In this document: positions 27,052 to 35,613 of the stretch, piece after piece
Position numbering within the stretch: the first letter of the stretch is position 1
Layout: every line of letters begins with the position of its first letter
NCBI RefSeq assembly: GCF_032917945.1
Contig: NZ_CP136624.1
Location: forward strand, 7,874,001 to 7,938,000
Length of the DNA stretch: 64,000 nucleotides
Origin: Bradyrhizobium sp. sBnM-33
GTDB lineage: Bacteria; Pseudomonadota; Alphaproteobacteria; Rhizobiales; Xanthobacteraceae
Reading direction: 5' to 3'
Made by a program: the position numbers and the translations under genes
Notes under the pieces: generated by a model
Told to the model about the DNA's origin: nothing
Seen by the model: only the letters and a program-made list of their open reading frames with translations
The model's database searches: none

Positions 27052-28148
27052 AGCTCGACATCGTGATGTTCGGACTTTCCATTACCTCCTCTTGGGGTAA
27101 TGGTCATGCCACGACCTATCGCGCACTGATCAAAGCACTCGCCGCACGAGGCCACCGGATCACCTTCCTCGAGCGCGATGTGCCCTGGTATCGCGACCAC
27201 CGGGATCTGACGAGTTCGCCGCATTGCCGGATCAAGCTTTATGACTCGTTGCGGGACGTATCACAGCACTATAGCTCGATGGTGGCCGCCGCTGACGTCG
27301 TCGTGCTTGGCTCGTTCGTTCCCGACGGCGCAGCTCTCGGCGACTGGATCACCAGCATCGCTCGCGGGGTCACCGCCTTCTACGACATCGATACTCCGGT
27401 GACGCTGAGCCAACTGGCGACCAACAGCTCGGCATCCATCAGCCCTTCGCTCATTCCGCGTTTTGACCTGTACCTTTCGTTTACGGGTGGTCCGATCCTG
27501 CAACTGATAATGGGAATGTATGGCAGTCCACGGGCGCGTGCACTCTATTGCGCCGTAGACGTCGACGTTCACAAGCGAGTCAGAACCCCGACGCAGTGGA
27601 CGCTGGGCTACATCGGCACCTATAGCGAGGACCGGCAGCCGCTGCTTGAGGAGCTTCTCCTGGAACCCGCCCGGCGATTGCCGAAACACGACTTCGTCGT
27701 AGTGGGGGCGCAATACCCCAGCACATCGACTTGGCCGGAGAACGTCCGGCACATCGAGCATCTGCCGCCGGGCTCACATTCGAAATTCTATTGCAGTCTC
27801 CGCTACACATTGAACTTGACGCGGCAGCACATGGCGGCGGCCGGATATTCGCCGAGCGTTCGGCTATTCGAAGCAGCAGCATGCGGCGTTCCGGTCATCA
27901 GCGATCGCTGGCCCGGCATCGAGGAATTCTTCGTCCCCGAACGCGAGATCCTTCTCGCCAGTAGCGCCAACGACGTCGTGAATGTCCTTTCCCGATCCGG
28001 CGAACCGCAGCACCGCAAGCTTGCGGCCGCGGCGCGCGAGCGCGTGCTCAAGAGCCACACCGCTGAAATTCGCGCAACCGAGTTTGAGGGATACATCAAG
28101 GAGGTGATCAGCCAGCCTGCAAGCGCACCGTCGGTCGAAGCGGTATAG
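27048..28148 (+). CDS. CgeB-like glycosyltransferase (copy 4)
   Basis: The protein has 366 residues. Its opening, IVMFGLSITSSWGNGHATTY, and the segments FLERDVPWYRDHRD, FYDIDTPVTLSQL and LGYIGTYSEDRQPL are close to those of the protein at 12391, so these two are recent paralogues, while copies 2 and 3 are more distant. The donor region is SVRLFEAAACGVPVISDRWPGIEEFF. It is the last gene of the second overlapping run; 208 bases follow before the UDP-glucuronate decarboxylase gene. Confidence 0.8.
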   Translation: MKLDIVMFGLSITSSWGNGHATTYRALIKALAARGHRITFLERDVPWYRDHRDLTSSPHCRIKLYDSLRDVSQHYSSMVAAADVVVLGSFVPDGAALGDWITSIARGVTAFYDIDTPVTLSQLATNSSASISPSLIPRFDLYLSFTGGPILQLIMGMYGSPRARALYCAVDVDVHKRVRTPTQWTLGYIGTYSEDRQPLLEELLLEPARRLPKHDFVVVGAQYPSTSTWPENVRHIEHLPPGSHSKFYCSLRYTLNLTRQHMAAAGYSPSVRLFEAAACGVPVISDRWPGIEEFFVPEREILLASSANDVVNVLSRSGEPQHRKLAAAARERVLKSHTAEIRATEFEGYIKEVISQPASAPSVEAV

Positions 28149-28356
28149 GCGGTCGAGATCCGGCGAGTTCCGACACTCGCTGCGATGACGCATGTCAACA
28201 CTTTGACGTTCTCGGGGCGAAGTCACGCTCATTCAGGAACAGTCGAGCGCAATAATTGTTTGTACCTTGTAGCCACCAAGGAAGCCGAGCAATTTCGAAA
28301 AACACTGGCTTGCCGCAAGCATGGTCACGAGTTGCAAACGAGTGAAAGGACGTACA

Positions 28357-29412
28357 ATGGGCTTCGCCTCGAAGCTGAACACGGTGGTGACAGGTGGTGC
28401 CGGCTTCATCGGTTCGCATCTGTGCGACCGACTCATTCAGCAAGGTCACCGCGTATACTGCGTCGACAACTTCCTGACTGGAACGTTGTCGAACATCCGG
28501 CCACTGCTCAACCATCCAGATTTCGAGTTCATCGAGCACGACGTTCGCGATCCCCTCGAGATCGTCGGACGAATTGATCGTATCTATAATCTCGCGTGCC
28601 CCGCCTCCCCACGTCACTATCAGCGCGATCCGCTCGGAACGTTACGCACGTGCGTCCTTGGCGCAGGCCATGTGATCGAATTCGCCAGGGAAAAGGGCGC
28701 GCGAGCACTTCAGGCATCGACCAGCGAGGTGTACGGTGACCCGGATGTTCACCCGCAGCCCGAGACCTATCTGGGAAACGTCAATCCGGTTGGTCCGCGC
28801 GCCTGCTACGATGAAGGCAAGCGCGCTGCGGAAACTATCTTTTTCGACAGCCATCGCGTTCATCGCATGCCGATCAAGGTGGCACGCATCTTCAACACCT
28901 ACGGTCCACGCATGTTGGAGAACGACGGCCGCATCATTTCGAATTTCATCGTTCAAGCGCTCAAGGGCACCCCTATCACTGTCTATGGCGACGGCTCGCA
29001 GACTCGTTCGTTCTGCTACATTGACGATCTATTGGCCGGTCTCCAGCTTCTGATGGAAAGCCCGCCCGAGATCACCGGCCCATTCAATCTCGGCAATCCT
29101 GAGGAGCATACGGTCAGGCGAATCGCCGATCTCATCGTCGAGCAAACGGGATCGAAGTCCACAGTCGAGTACCATCCGCTGCCTCAGGACGATCCCAAGC
29201 GTCGTCGCCCCGTCATTTCGCGCGCGCGCGATGTGCTGGGCTGGAGTCCCAAAATCCCTCTCGATGAGGGCCTGCGCGCGACCATCAACTATTTCTCACT
29301 GAGACTCTTCACCGAAGAACGGCAGCGACGGCGGCCCGGGAACGGCACGCTAGCCGCGGGCAAATCAGGACCACGGACAAGCGCGGCATCGCGGGCTGGG
29401 CTGGTGCGGTGA
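28357..29412 (+). CDS. UDP-glucuronate decarboxylase (UDP-xylose synthase)
   Basis: The protein has 351 residues; ATG 28357 is preceded by GAAAGGA. NAD motif VVTGGAGFIGSHLC; YNLACPASPRHYQ, QASTSEVYGDP, GPRACYDEGKRAAE (catalytic Tyr-x3-Lys) and ARIFNTYGPRM are diagnostic for UXS-type decarboxylases, which convert UDP-glucuronate to UDP-xylose. The C-terminus has ~35 extra Arg/Gly/Ser-rich residues after the normal end (YFSLRLF), possibly a disordered tail or drifted sequence. The gap of 208 bases upstream suggests its own promoter. UDP-xylose could serve the CgeB-like enzymes, and the GH39-like beta-xylosidase at 15061 fits a xylose-containing intermediate. Confidence 0.88.
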   Translation: MGFASKLNTVVTGGAGFIGSHLCDRLIQQGHRVYCVDNFLTGTLSNIRPLLNHPDFEFIEHDVRDPLEIVGRIDRIYNLACPASPRHYQRDPLGTLRTCVLGAGHVIEFAREKGARALQASTSEVYGDPDVHPQPETYLGNVNPVGPRACYDEGKRAAETIFFDSHRVHRMPIKVARIFNTYGPRMLENDGRIISNFIVQALKGTPITVYGDGSQTRSFCYIDDLLAGLQLLMESPPEITGPFNLGNPEEHTVRRIADLIVEQTGSKSTVEYHPLPQDDPKRRRPVISRARDVLGWSPKIPLDEGLRATINYFSLRLFTEERQRRRPGNGTLAAGKSGPRTSAASRAGLVR

Positions 29413-29846
29413 CGGTGCATGGCGCGCGCCGCTGATCCCGTTCGGCATCAACGCGATGTTGTCGAGCGCCGTTGCAACGGGCGGATCGAGCCGAAGTTGC
29501 CGCTCTTCTCTCTGGCATCCCGCCGCGGCGGCCGCAACGCCGAGGGACACCAGTAAAATCCGCATATTCCAGATCGCTGATGTGGGAAAGCGCGACTCTG
29601 ACAAGCTTCGGCTGGCCACTAGGTTCCAACCCGGACATCGCCACCACGTGCGCACATTCAGCCGTATCCAGCTCCAGACAAGGCGATAGCCGACCGGAGA
29701 GATTTTGAGTGAATTCGAAGGAGATCCGCGAAGCAATTGGGCGCAAATGGTCGGAGCCTGTTCGGCCCTCTTGGCGTTCACTGCTACCCACCTTCATTCA
29801 AGCCGTTGCTGATAACCGCAGCTCACATCGAATAGCGGACGCCGTT
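29413..29846. other. Intergenic region between convergent uxs and greA genes, no gene recognised
   Basis: This is a 434-base gap between genes that face each other. Several open frames cross it on both strands, but none has a convincing start, family motif or codon pattern. A bidirectional terminator would be expected here, but no strong hairpin with a T-run was found by eye. Confidence 0.5.
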
Positions 29847-30353
29847 TCACACCTGTTCGCGCCTTTTTCGCTTCGCCTCAGACCATTCCACTTGTCGGAT
29901 CTCGAAAGCCTTGGCGCCGCCTGGCGTCTCGACGACCACGGTTTCCCCTTTGCTCTTTCCGATTAACGCCCTGGCAATCGGTGAAGTTATCGAAATCTTG
30001 CCCTTGCTCGCGTCGGCTTCCGGTTCGCCGACGATCTGCCAGACCCGCTTCTCGCCAGTGTCCTCATCAATCAGCGTCACCGTGGCGCCGAACTTGATGG
30101 TACTGCCGGAAAGCTTGGATACGTCGACGATATCGGCACGCGCGAGTTTGTCTTCCAACTCGGCAATTCGAGTTTCGTTGACATTTTGCTCTGCAAGAGC
30201 AACCTGATATTCCGAATTCTCAACCAGATTTGGATCGTCGGCGATCGCCTGCTGAATTCGCTGAACAAGATCGGGCCGCTCGATGCGGATGCGGTGTCTC
30301 AGTTCATCTGCAAGGGCAGCGTAGCCCGCAGCGGTCATGGGAAGTTTTGTCAT
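29847..30353 (-). CDS. greA: GreA/GreB family transcription elongation factor
   Basis: The protein has 168 residues. The N-terminal half is the antiparallel coiled coil, with [32 protein letters not shown] and the tip acidic region. The C-terminal FKBP-like domain has [21 protein letters not shown] and [16 protein letters not shown]. Such proteins enter the RNA polymerase secondary channel and stimulate cleavage of backtracked transcripts. It is isolated from the usual greA context (carAB, lrp), so it may be a second paralogue and not the housekeeping copy. The symbol marks the family only. Confidence 0.85.
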   Translation of the reverse strand: MTKLPMTAAGYAALADELRHRIRIERPDLVQRIQQAIADDPNLVENSEYQVALAEQNVNETRIAELEDKLARADIVDVSKLSGSTIKFGATVTLIDEDTGEKRVWQIVGEPEADASKGKISITSPIARALIGKSKGETVVVETPGGAKAFEIRQVEWSEAKRKRREQV

Positions 30354-30799
30354 CGCGACTCTTTTACCGAGTTAATCGACGAACCATGCATTCGACGAGC
30401 AGCAAGAAGCTAGGGCACCTGACGCGAGCGGCATCACCGCAGCGGCAGCCACCCCTCTGCTGGACCGAGACCATGTTGCAGTCGACCGAAAGCGATCACC
30501 GTACCTGCGATGGGGAACGCTGTGCGAGGACACGGGTTCCAATTCTGGTGGGATTGCCTGTAGTTCGGTGGCTGCCGGATTCCCCACAGGGCGGCCGCCA
30601 CGGCGTCTCGCCCGCGGCGCGGCTCTGACAGACCGTGAACCCCCGGCCACGGAACCTGCACGGCGGTATAATGGAACGTTCACCTTATGTAGGGTTGCCA
30701 GCCGACTGCGTGACCGGTTGCGCGCCGTAGAAGATGCTGCGGTAGCGAGAACCGCTGCTCGCTCCCCTCAGGGCCGCGGAGGTGAATGTCCCGCGCCAC
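30354..30799. other. Intergenic region upstream of greA, no gene recognised
   Basis: This 446-base stretch lies between the greA start and the end of the TRAP transporter operon. It must contain the greA promoter and probably the operon terminator. Short frames exist on both strands but carry no recognisable motif and have shadow-like composition. No clear hairpin, operator or repeat was seen. Confidence 0.5.
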
Positions 30800-32059
30800 T
30801 CAATAGATCGTCAGGGCCGGAAAGTAGCTGACCGCAAGCAGCACAGCCATCGCCACCGCAAAGAACGGCCACAGCTCCCGCGTGGTCTTTGCCAGGGAGC
30901 ATCTGGCGATCGCAGCCGAAATGAACAGCGTTGTGCCGATCGGCGGCGTGTAGAGACCGATGCCGAGGTTGATGATCATGATCAGGCCAAGTTGCACCGG
31001 ATCGAGGCCGATGGCCGCGGCGAGCGGCACGAAGATCGGGCCAAGCAACAGGATGGCCGGCGGCAGATCGAGCGGCATGCCGATAACCAGCATCAGCAGA
31101 TTTAGCACAAGAATGATGAGAAGCTTGTTGTCGATCGTCGCGTTCACCCACTCCGCAAACCGGACAGGGATCTGGTCGAAGGTCAGAAGCCAGCCGATGA
31201 CGGCACTGCCCATGATAACGAGCATCACGACGCCTGTAGCGATGCCGGCCTCAACCATCGACTCTCGAAAGCGCGCCCAGGAGAGATCCCTGTACAGGAA
31301 CACGCTCAACAGGAGCGAATAGATGACGGACAGCACCGCCATTTCCGTCGGGGTCGCGAAGCCAAAGCGCAGGCCGAGCAGAATGAGGATCGGCAATGCG
31401 ATTGCCGGCGCGGAACTGATCGCAAGTCGCAGCATCATTTTGCGGTCGACCGGGTCGCTCGACGGACGATAGCCGCGGCGCCTTGCGATGTACCAGCATA
31501 CTGCGACGAAGCCGCCTGCCATCAGAAGGCCGGGAACTATGCCGGCCACGAAAAGATCGGCGACGCTGACGCCACTGACGAGCGCATACAGGATCATCGG
31601 GATGGAGGGCGGGATCAGAATGTCGATGACCGAAGAGGTGGCGTTGTTCGCTGCAGCGAGCCCGGCAGGATAACCACGGGTTTTTTGCCACGGGATCAGC
31701 ACCGCGCCGAGCGCGGAGGCATTGGCGACCGCGCTCCCCGACACGCCGCCGAATGCCACAGACGCGACGACGGTTGTCGAGAGTTCCCCTCCACGCCAGC
31801 GCTTCATGCCCTCGGATGCGAAATTCAACAGCTCCTGACCTAGGCGCCCTCCCATCATCAGCGAACCGGCCAGCATGAAGAACGGCAGCGCCAGCATGGG
31901 AAAGGATTGCGTCTGATCGAACATCTGCTGCGCGACCATCATCAGCGGCAGACCTCCGTCCCAGAGGACCGCAGCCGCCCCGGCAATGACGAGGGCATGT
32001 CCGACCGGAATGGCCAGAACCATCAGCACAACAAAGGCTGCGACCAGCACCAGCGTCAT
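30800..32059 (-). CDS. dctM: TRAP transporter large permease subunit
   Basis: The protein has 419 residues and about twelve to thirteen hydrophobic segments, the expected topology of DctM. Start at 32059, where ATG overlaps the DctQ stop (ATGA). The TRAP signatures are visible: FPMLALPFFMLAGSLM, the VASVAFGGVSGSAVANASALG loop in two parts (VASVAFGGVSGSA and VANASALG), and LIMIINLGIGLYTPPIGTTLF near the end. It forms the sodium-driven transport channel together with DctQ and receives substrate from DctP. It is the last gene of the operon. Confidence 0.92.
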   Translation of the reverse strand: MTLVLVAAFVVLMVLAIPVGHALVIAGAAAVLWDGGLPLMMVAQQMFDQTQSFPMLALPFFMLAGSLMMGGRLGQELLNFASEGMKRWRGGELSTTVVASVAFGGVSGSAVANASALGAVLIPWQKTRGYPAGLAAANNATSSVIDILIPPSIPMILYALVSGVSVADLFVAGIVPGLLMAGGFVAVCWYIARRRGYRPSSDPVDRKMMLRLAISSAPAIALPILILLGLRFGFATPTEMAVLSVIYSLLLSVFLYRDLSWARFRESMVEAGIATGVVMLVIMGSAVIGWLLTFDQIPVRFAEWVNATIDNKLLIILVLNLLMLVIGMPLDLPPAILLLGPIFVPLAAAIGLDPVQLGLIMIINLGIGLYTPPIGTTLFISAAIARCSLAKTTRELWPFFAVAMAVLLAVSYFPALTIY

Positions 32060-32628
32060 GAGAGATCCTTGTATTGAATCGCAAAACGCGCTTGCGGGCC
32101 AAGCAGCGCGATCCGGACGGAGGCGCAGACATGGGCAAGGGCAAGCATGGTGCAGCCGAGCGCGATCGCCAAATAGCCGTGACTTCCGGAGAGTCCCAGC
32201 ACTGGGCTCGTTTCGATCTTGGCGATCTCCGCCACCGCGAGAGCCTGGTAGCAGAGCACGGCATATGAGCCGACAATGATCGCATTGCCGAACAGCAGCA
32301 GACCGCACTTGCCGCGGCTATCCAGCCGATCGAGCAGCCAGTCGACGGCCATATGGCCCCCGGCCTGCGCCGCAAGAGCTATGCCGGCAACAATGAACCA
32401 CGGGAACAGACGTTCAGGCAATTCCTGCGCTGCGCTGAACCCACCGGACACCAGGGCATAGCGTGCGACGACGTTTGCCGTCATCACCATGGTGAGGGCT
32501 ATTCCGGTGACCAGCACCACGAAACGGCAGATCATCGTGATGTTGCGATCGACGAAGTCTGCAGTTGCGAGTGCGGCCCGTCTGATCCGCGCTGCATCGT
32601 TGACGCCGACCGTGTTCCCGGCGCTCAT
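32056..32628 (-). CDS. dctQ: TRAP transporter small permease subunit
   Basis: The protein has 190 residues and four predicted membrane helices. The conserved W and P-E-R context ELPERLFPWFIVAGIAL near residue 65 and HMAVDWLLDRL near residue 87 are typical of DctQ. It lies between dctP (3 bases away) and dctM (4-base overlap), so the three are produced together. It stabilises the large subunit and contacts the binding protein. Confidence 0.88.
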   Translation of the reverse strand: MSAGNTVGVNDAARIRRAALATADFVDRNITMICRFVVLVTGIALTMVMTANVVARYALVSGGFSAAQELPERLFPWFIVAGIALAAQAGGHMAVDWLLDRLDSRGKCGLLLFGNAIIVGSYAVLCYQALAVAEIAKIETSPVLGLSGSHGYLAIALGCTMLALAHVCASVRIALLGPQARFAIQYKDLS

Positions 32629-32631
32629 CGT

Positions 32632-33639
32632 TCACGCTTTCGCGGCTTCGGCAACGCGGCCGACGAACTCACCGAATGGTTTGGCTTTCCAGGCGTTGAG
32701 CACACCAGCCGTCGCGTTCTGAAACGCGGCAAGGTCCGGTTTGTTTACGGTCACGCCGGAATTTGCCTTGTAATCGGCGAGGAGCTTGGCATCAGCCTCC
32801 TGCATCAGCCGGCGCTGCAGTGCTCCAGCCTCCTTGGCCGCGGCTTTGATGATGTCGAGCTCTGCCGGCTTCACCTTCCGCAAGGCTATTTGAGACATCA
32901 GAAATGGCGTGGATTCCCACTTGTGGCCGGTGAGGCTGATGAACTTGTTCACCTCATGCAGCTTCGCGCTGTGGATGTTGGCAAGAGGATTCTCCTGCCC
33001 GTCGACCACGCCCTGCTGCAACGCGATGTAGAGCTCACCAAATGCGATCTGCTGCGTTGTGGCGCCCAACGCCTGAAAGATATCGACCGTCATCGGGTCG
33101 GCCGGCGTACGTATCTTCAATCCGGCAAGATCGGACGGCGCTGCAATCGGACGCTTCGAGTTGGTGGTGTGGCGCACGCCATTGTCCCACCAGTCGAGTG
33201 GGACAATACCGACGGTGGAAAACTTCTTCGCAAGCTCCTCGCCAACCGGGCCATTCAGCATCTTTATCGCGGCGCTGGTATCGGCGAAAAGAAACGGCAG
33301 GCCCAATGCCGAGAGTTCAGGCACGAGCCCGGAAGCTGCCCCCTGACTGTTCGCCGTCAGGTCCAGCGCACCGGTACGGAGGCTAGTGAGCATCGAGACG
33401 TCGCTGCCGAGCTGTTCGGATCCCGCAATCCTGATGGACACGCTACCATTGGTGCGCTCCGTCACCATTTTGGCAAATGCATCCGCCGCAACTGTGCGCG
33501 GATTCCCCGGCGCCGCGCCGTGTCCGAGCGTCAGCGCAACTGCGGCACGGGCGTCGCGGCTCGATGCGAGCAGCGCCGGCGCGGCGGCGATGAAGGCGGC
33601 ACTCTTCAGGAAGGCACGGCGGGTTGCTAAGACTCTCAT
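32632..33639 (-). CDS. dctP: TRAP transporter substrate-binding protein
   Basis: The protein has 335 residues. The N-terminus reads TRRAFLKSAAFIAAAPALLA, a twin-arginine-like (RRxFLK) signal, followed by an Ala-x-Ala cleavage region (DARA-A). The mature part has the DctP fold: GSVSIRIAGSEQLGSD, the conserved Arg in GLKIRTPADPM that binds substrate carboxylate, and QGVVDGQENPLANIHS. The conserved Arg suggests an organic or sugar acid ligand. RBS-like GAGAGGAAA precedes the ATG. The operon partners are a split transketolase and an SDR, so the ligand is likely a sugar acid or related polyol. Confidence 0.9.
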   Translation of the reverse strand: MRVLATRRAFLKSAAFIAAAPALLASSRDARAAVALTLGHGAAPGNPRTVAADAFAKMVTERTNGSVSIRIAGSEQLGSDVSMLTSLRTGALDLTANSQGAASGLVPELSALGLPFLFADTSAAIKMLNGPVGEELAKKFSTVGIVPLDWWDNGVRHTTNSKRPIAAPSDLAGLKIRTPADPMTVDIFQALGATTQQIAFGELYIALQQGVVDGQENPLANIHSAKLHEVNKFISLTGHKWESTPFLMSQIALRKVKPAELDIIKAAAKEAGALQRRLMQEADAKLLADYKANSGVTVNKPDLAAFQNATAGVLNAWKAKPFGEFVGRVAEAAKA

Positions 33640-33736
33640 GTCTGTTTCCTCTCGCGATGATTAATGCTTTTCTTTTTGCGGTCAGCGGACGCTTCGTTTC
33701 GAGCGCCCGGCAGCGGGGACTTGATTGCGGCAGGCT

Positions 33737-34747
33737 TTACAGCCACGTCTTGATGCGATTGCTGATGGCCGCTGTCGAAATTCCATATCTGTCATGCAGG
33801 GTCGGCAACGCGCCGGCAGCGAGAAACTCGTCGGGCAGTGCAATCTGGCGGAAGACCGGATGAACGCCGGATCGCATCAACAAACCGGCGATTGCCTCAC
33901 CAAGGCCGCCGATCACCGTGTGGTTCTCGGCAACCACGACCAGGCGGCCCGGCTTGCCGGCTTCGCGCAGGATCACCTCGGCATCGAGCGGCTTGATGGT
34001 GGGAACGTGCAGCACGGCGGCGTCCACGCGGTCAGTGACAAGCTCCTTCGCGGCCTCGAGCGCGCGCATAGTCATGATGCCGGTGGAGATGATCAGGACA
34101 TCGTTGCCATCGCGGATCAGGGCCGCCTTGCCGAGCTCAAACTTGTAGCCGTACTCGTCAAGCACCACCGGCACCTGGCCGCGCAGCAGCCGCACATAGG
34201 CCGGGCCTTGATGGGCGGCGACGGCAGGCACGACCTGCTCGATCTCGTGCGCGTCGCAGGGATCGATCACGGTCATGTTCGGCATGGCGCGGAACAGCGC
34301 AAGATCCTCGGTCGCCTGGTGACTGGGACCATAGCCGGAGGTCAGGCCCGGCAGCGCGCAAACGATCTTCACGTTGCGGTCTTCCTCCGCAATCGTTTGA
34401 TGGATGAAATCGTAGGCACGGCGAGAAGCAAACACCGCATAGGTGGTGGCGAAGGGCGTGAAGCCTTCGGCGGCGAGTCCCGAGGCAGCGCCGAACAGTA
34501 GCTGCTCGGCCATGCCCATCTGGTAGTACCGGTCGGGAAATGCGTTGGCGAAGATGTGCAGATCGGTGTACTTGCCGAGATCGGCGGTCATGCCGATCAC
34601 CTCAGTGCGGGTGCGAGCGAGTTCGACCAGCGCGTGCCCGAAAGGTGCGGGCTTCGTCCTTTGCCCTTCGGCCGCGATCGAGGCGATCATGGCCGAGGTG
34701 GTCAGGCGCGGCTTGCCCGACGGTGTAGCTGACATGGTGGGCTTCAT
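33737..34747 (-). CDS. Transketolase-like protein, C-terminal subunit
   Basis: The protein has 336 residues counted from MKPTMSATPSG, whose ATG overlaps the stop of the N-terminal subunit (ATGA). It contains the pyrimidine-binding domain with the catalytic Glu region (MGMAEQLLFGAASGLA), TYAVFASRRAYDFIHQ, GPSHQATEDLALFRAMPN, and the C-terminal transketolase domain with AENHTVIGGLGEAIAG. Together with the N-terminal subunit it forms a complete thiamine-diphosphate enzyme. Split transketolases often act outside the pentose phosphate pathway, for example on apulose 4-phosphate or sulfosugar phosphates; the substrate here is unknown. Confidence 0.85.
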   Translation of the reverse strand: MKPTMSATPSGKPRLTTSAMIASIAAEGQRTKPAPFGHALVELARTRTEVIGMTADLGKYTDLHIFANAFPDRYYQMGMAEQLLFGAASGLAAEGFTPFATTYAVFASRRAYDFIHQTIAEEDRNVKIVCALPGLTSGYGPSHQATEDLALFRAMPNMTVIDPCDAHEIEQVVPAVAAHQGPAYVRLLRGQVPVVLDEYGYKFELGKAALIRDGNDVLIISTGIMTMRALEAAKELVTDRVDAAVLHVPTIKPLDAEVILREAGKPGRLVVVAENHTVIGGLGEAIAGLLMRSGVHPVFRQIALPDEFLAAGALPTLHDRYGISTAAISNRIKTWL

Positions 34748-35592
34748 GACTGTTTCCCTGCTTCGAGCGCGCCAAGCGCGAGCTGCCATTCGTGTGGCTC
34801 GACACGGATGAAGTGGTTCTTCTCGCGCTGCTCCAGGAACGGAACGCCTTTGCCCATGAGCGTGTCGGCAACGATGATGCGTGGCCTGTCCTCGGCGTGG
34901 GATTTGGCGGCATCAAATGCGGCCACCACTTCATCGAGATCGTTGCCGTCCACGCGCTGCACGAACCAGCCGAATGCGTTGAGCTTCTCCACGAGCGGCT
35001 CGAACGCCATCATTTCCGTCGAAGGACCGTCCGCCTGCTGGTTGTTGACGTCGATGATGGCGATCAAGTTGTCGAGCTTGTGGTGAGCTGCCGACATGAT
35101 CGCTTCCCAGACGGAGCCTTCGTCGAGCTCGCCGTCCGAGAACAGCGTGTAGACCCGCGCGCTGGAATTCTTGCGCTTCAGCCCGAGCGCCATCCCGACG
35201 GAGATGCTCAGACCCAGCCCGAGCGATCCGCCCGACATCTCCATGCCGGGCGTGTAGGAGGCCATGCCGGACATCGGCAGACGGCTTTCGTCGCTGCCAT
35301 AGGTCTCGAGCTCGCCTTCGGGAATGACCCCGGCCTCGATCAAGGCCGCATAGAGCGCGATGGCATAGTGGCCATTCGAGAGCAGGAAGCGGTCCCGGCT
35401 CTCCCAGGACGGCTCCTCAGGCCGATAATGCATGGCGTGGAAGTAGGCGACGGCAAGCACGTCGGCGATGTCAAGCGCCTGCGCGATATAGCCTTGCCCC
35501 TGGACTTCGCCCATCCGCAGCGCGTTACGGCGGATGTTGTGAGCGCGTTGCGCCAGTGTCGGCGCGTTGGCAATCGTTCCAACCGTTTCCAT
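34744..35592 (-). CDS. Transketolase-like protein, N-terminal subunit
   Basis: The protein has 282 residues and carries the thiamine pyrophosphate-binding half: PGMEMSGGSLGLGLSISVGMA, the metal/ThDP motif GDG replaced here by FSDGELDEGSVWEA, then LIAIIDVNNQQADG. His residues of the active site are present in SNGHYAIALYA. The cofactor-binding motif is intact, so the subunit should bind ThDP. It sits between the SDR gene (21 bases upstream) and the C-terminal subunit (4-base overlap) within the TRAP operon. Confidence 0.85.
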   Translation of the reverse strand: METVGTIANAPTLAQRAHNIRRNALRMGEVQGQGYIAQALDIADVLAVAYFHAMHYRPEEPSWESRDRFLLSNGHYAIALYAALIEAGVIPEGELETYGSDESRLPMSGMASYTPGMEMSGGSLGLGLSISVGMALGLKRKNSSARVYTLFSDGELDEGSVWEAIMSAAHHKLDNLIAIIDVNNQQADGPSTEMMAFEPLVEKLNAFGWFVQRVDGNDLDEVVAAFDAAKSHAEDRPRIIVADTLMGKGVPFLEQREKNHFIRVEPHEWQLALGALEAGKQS

Positions 35593-35613
35593 GGCTAACT
35601 CCTCCTCTCGCGC

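Noticed and set aside
29309..29797. A 162-residue frame on the minus strand between uxs and greA
   Set aside because: It overlaps the uxs C-terminus, has no motif and shows shadow-like Arg/Ala/Ser composition.
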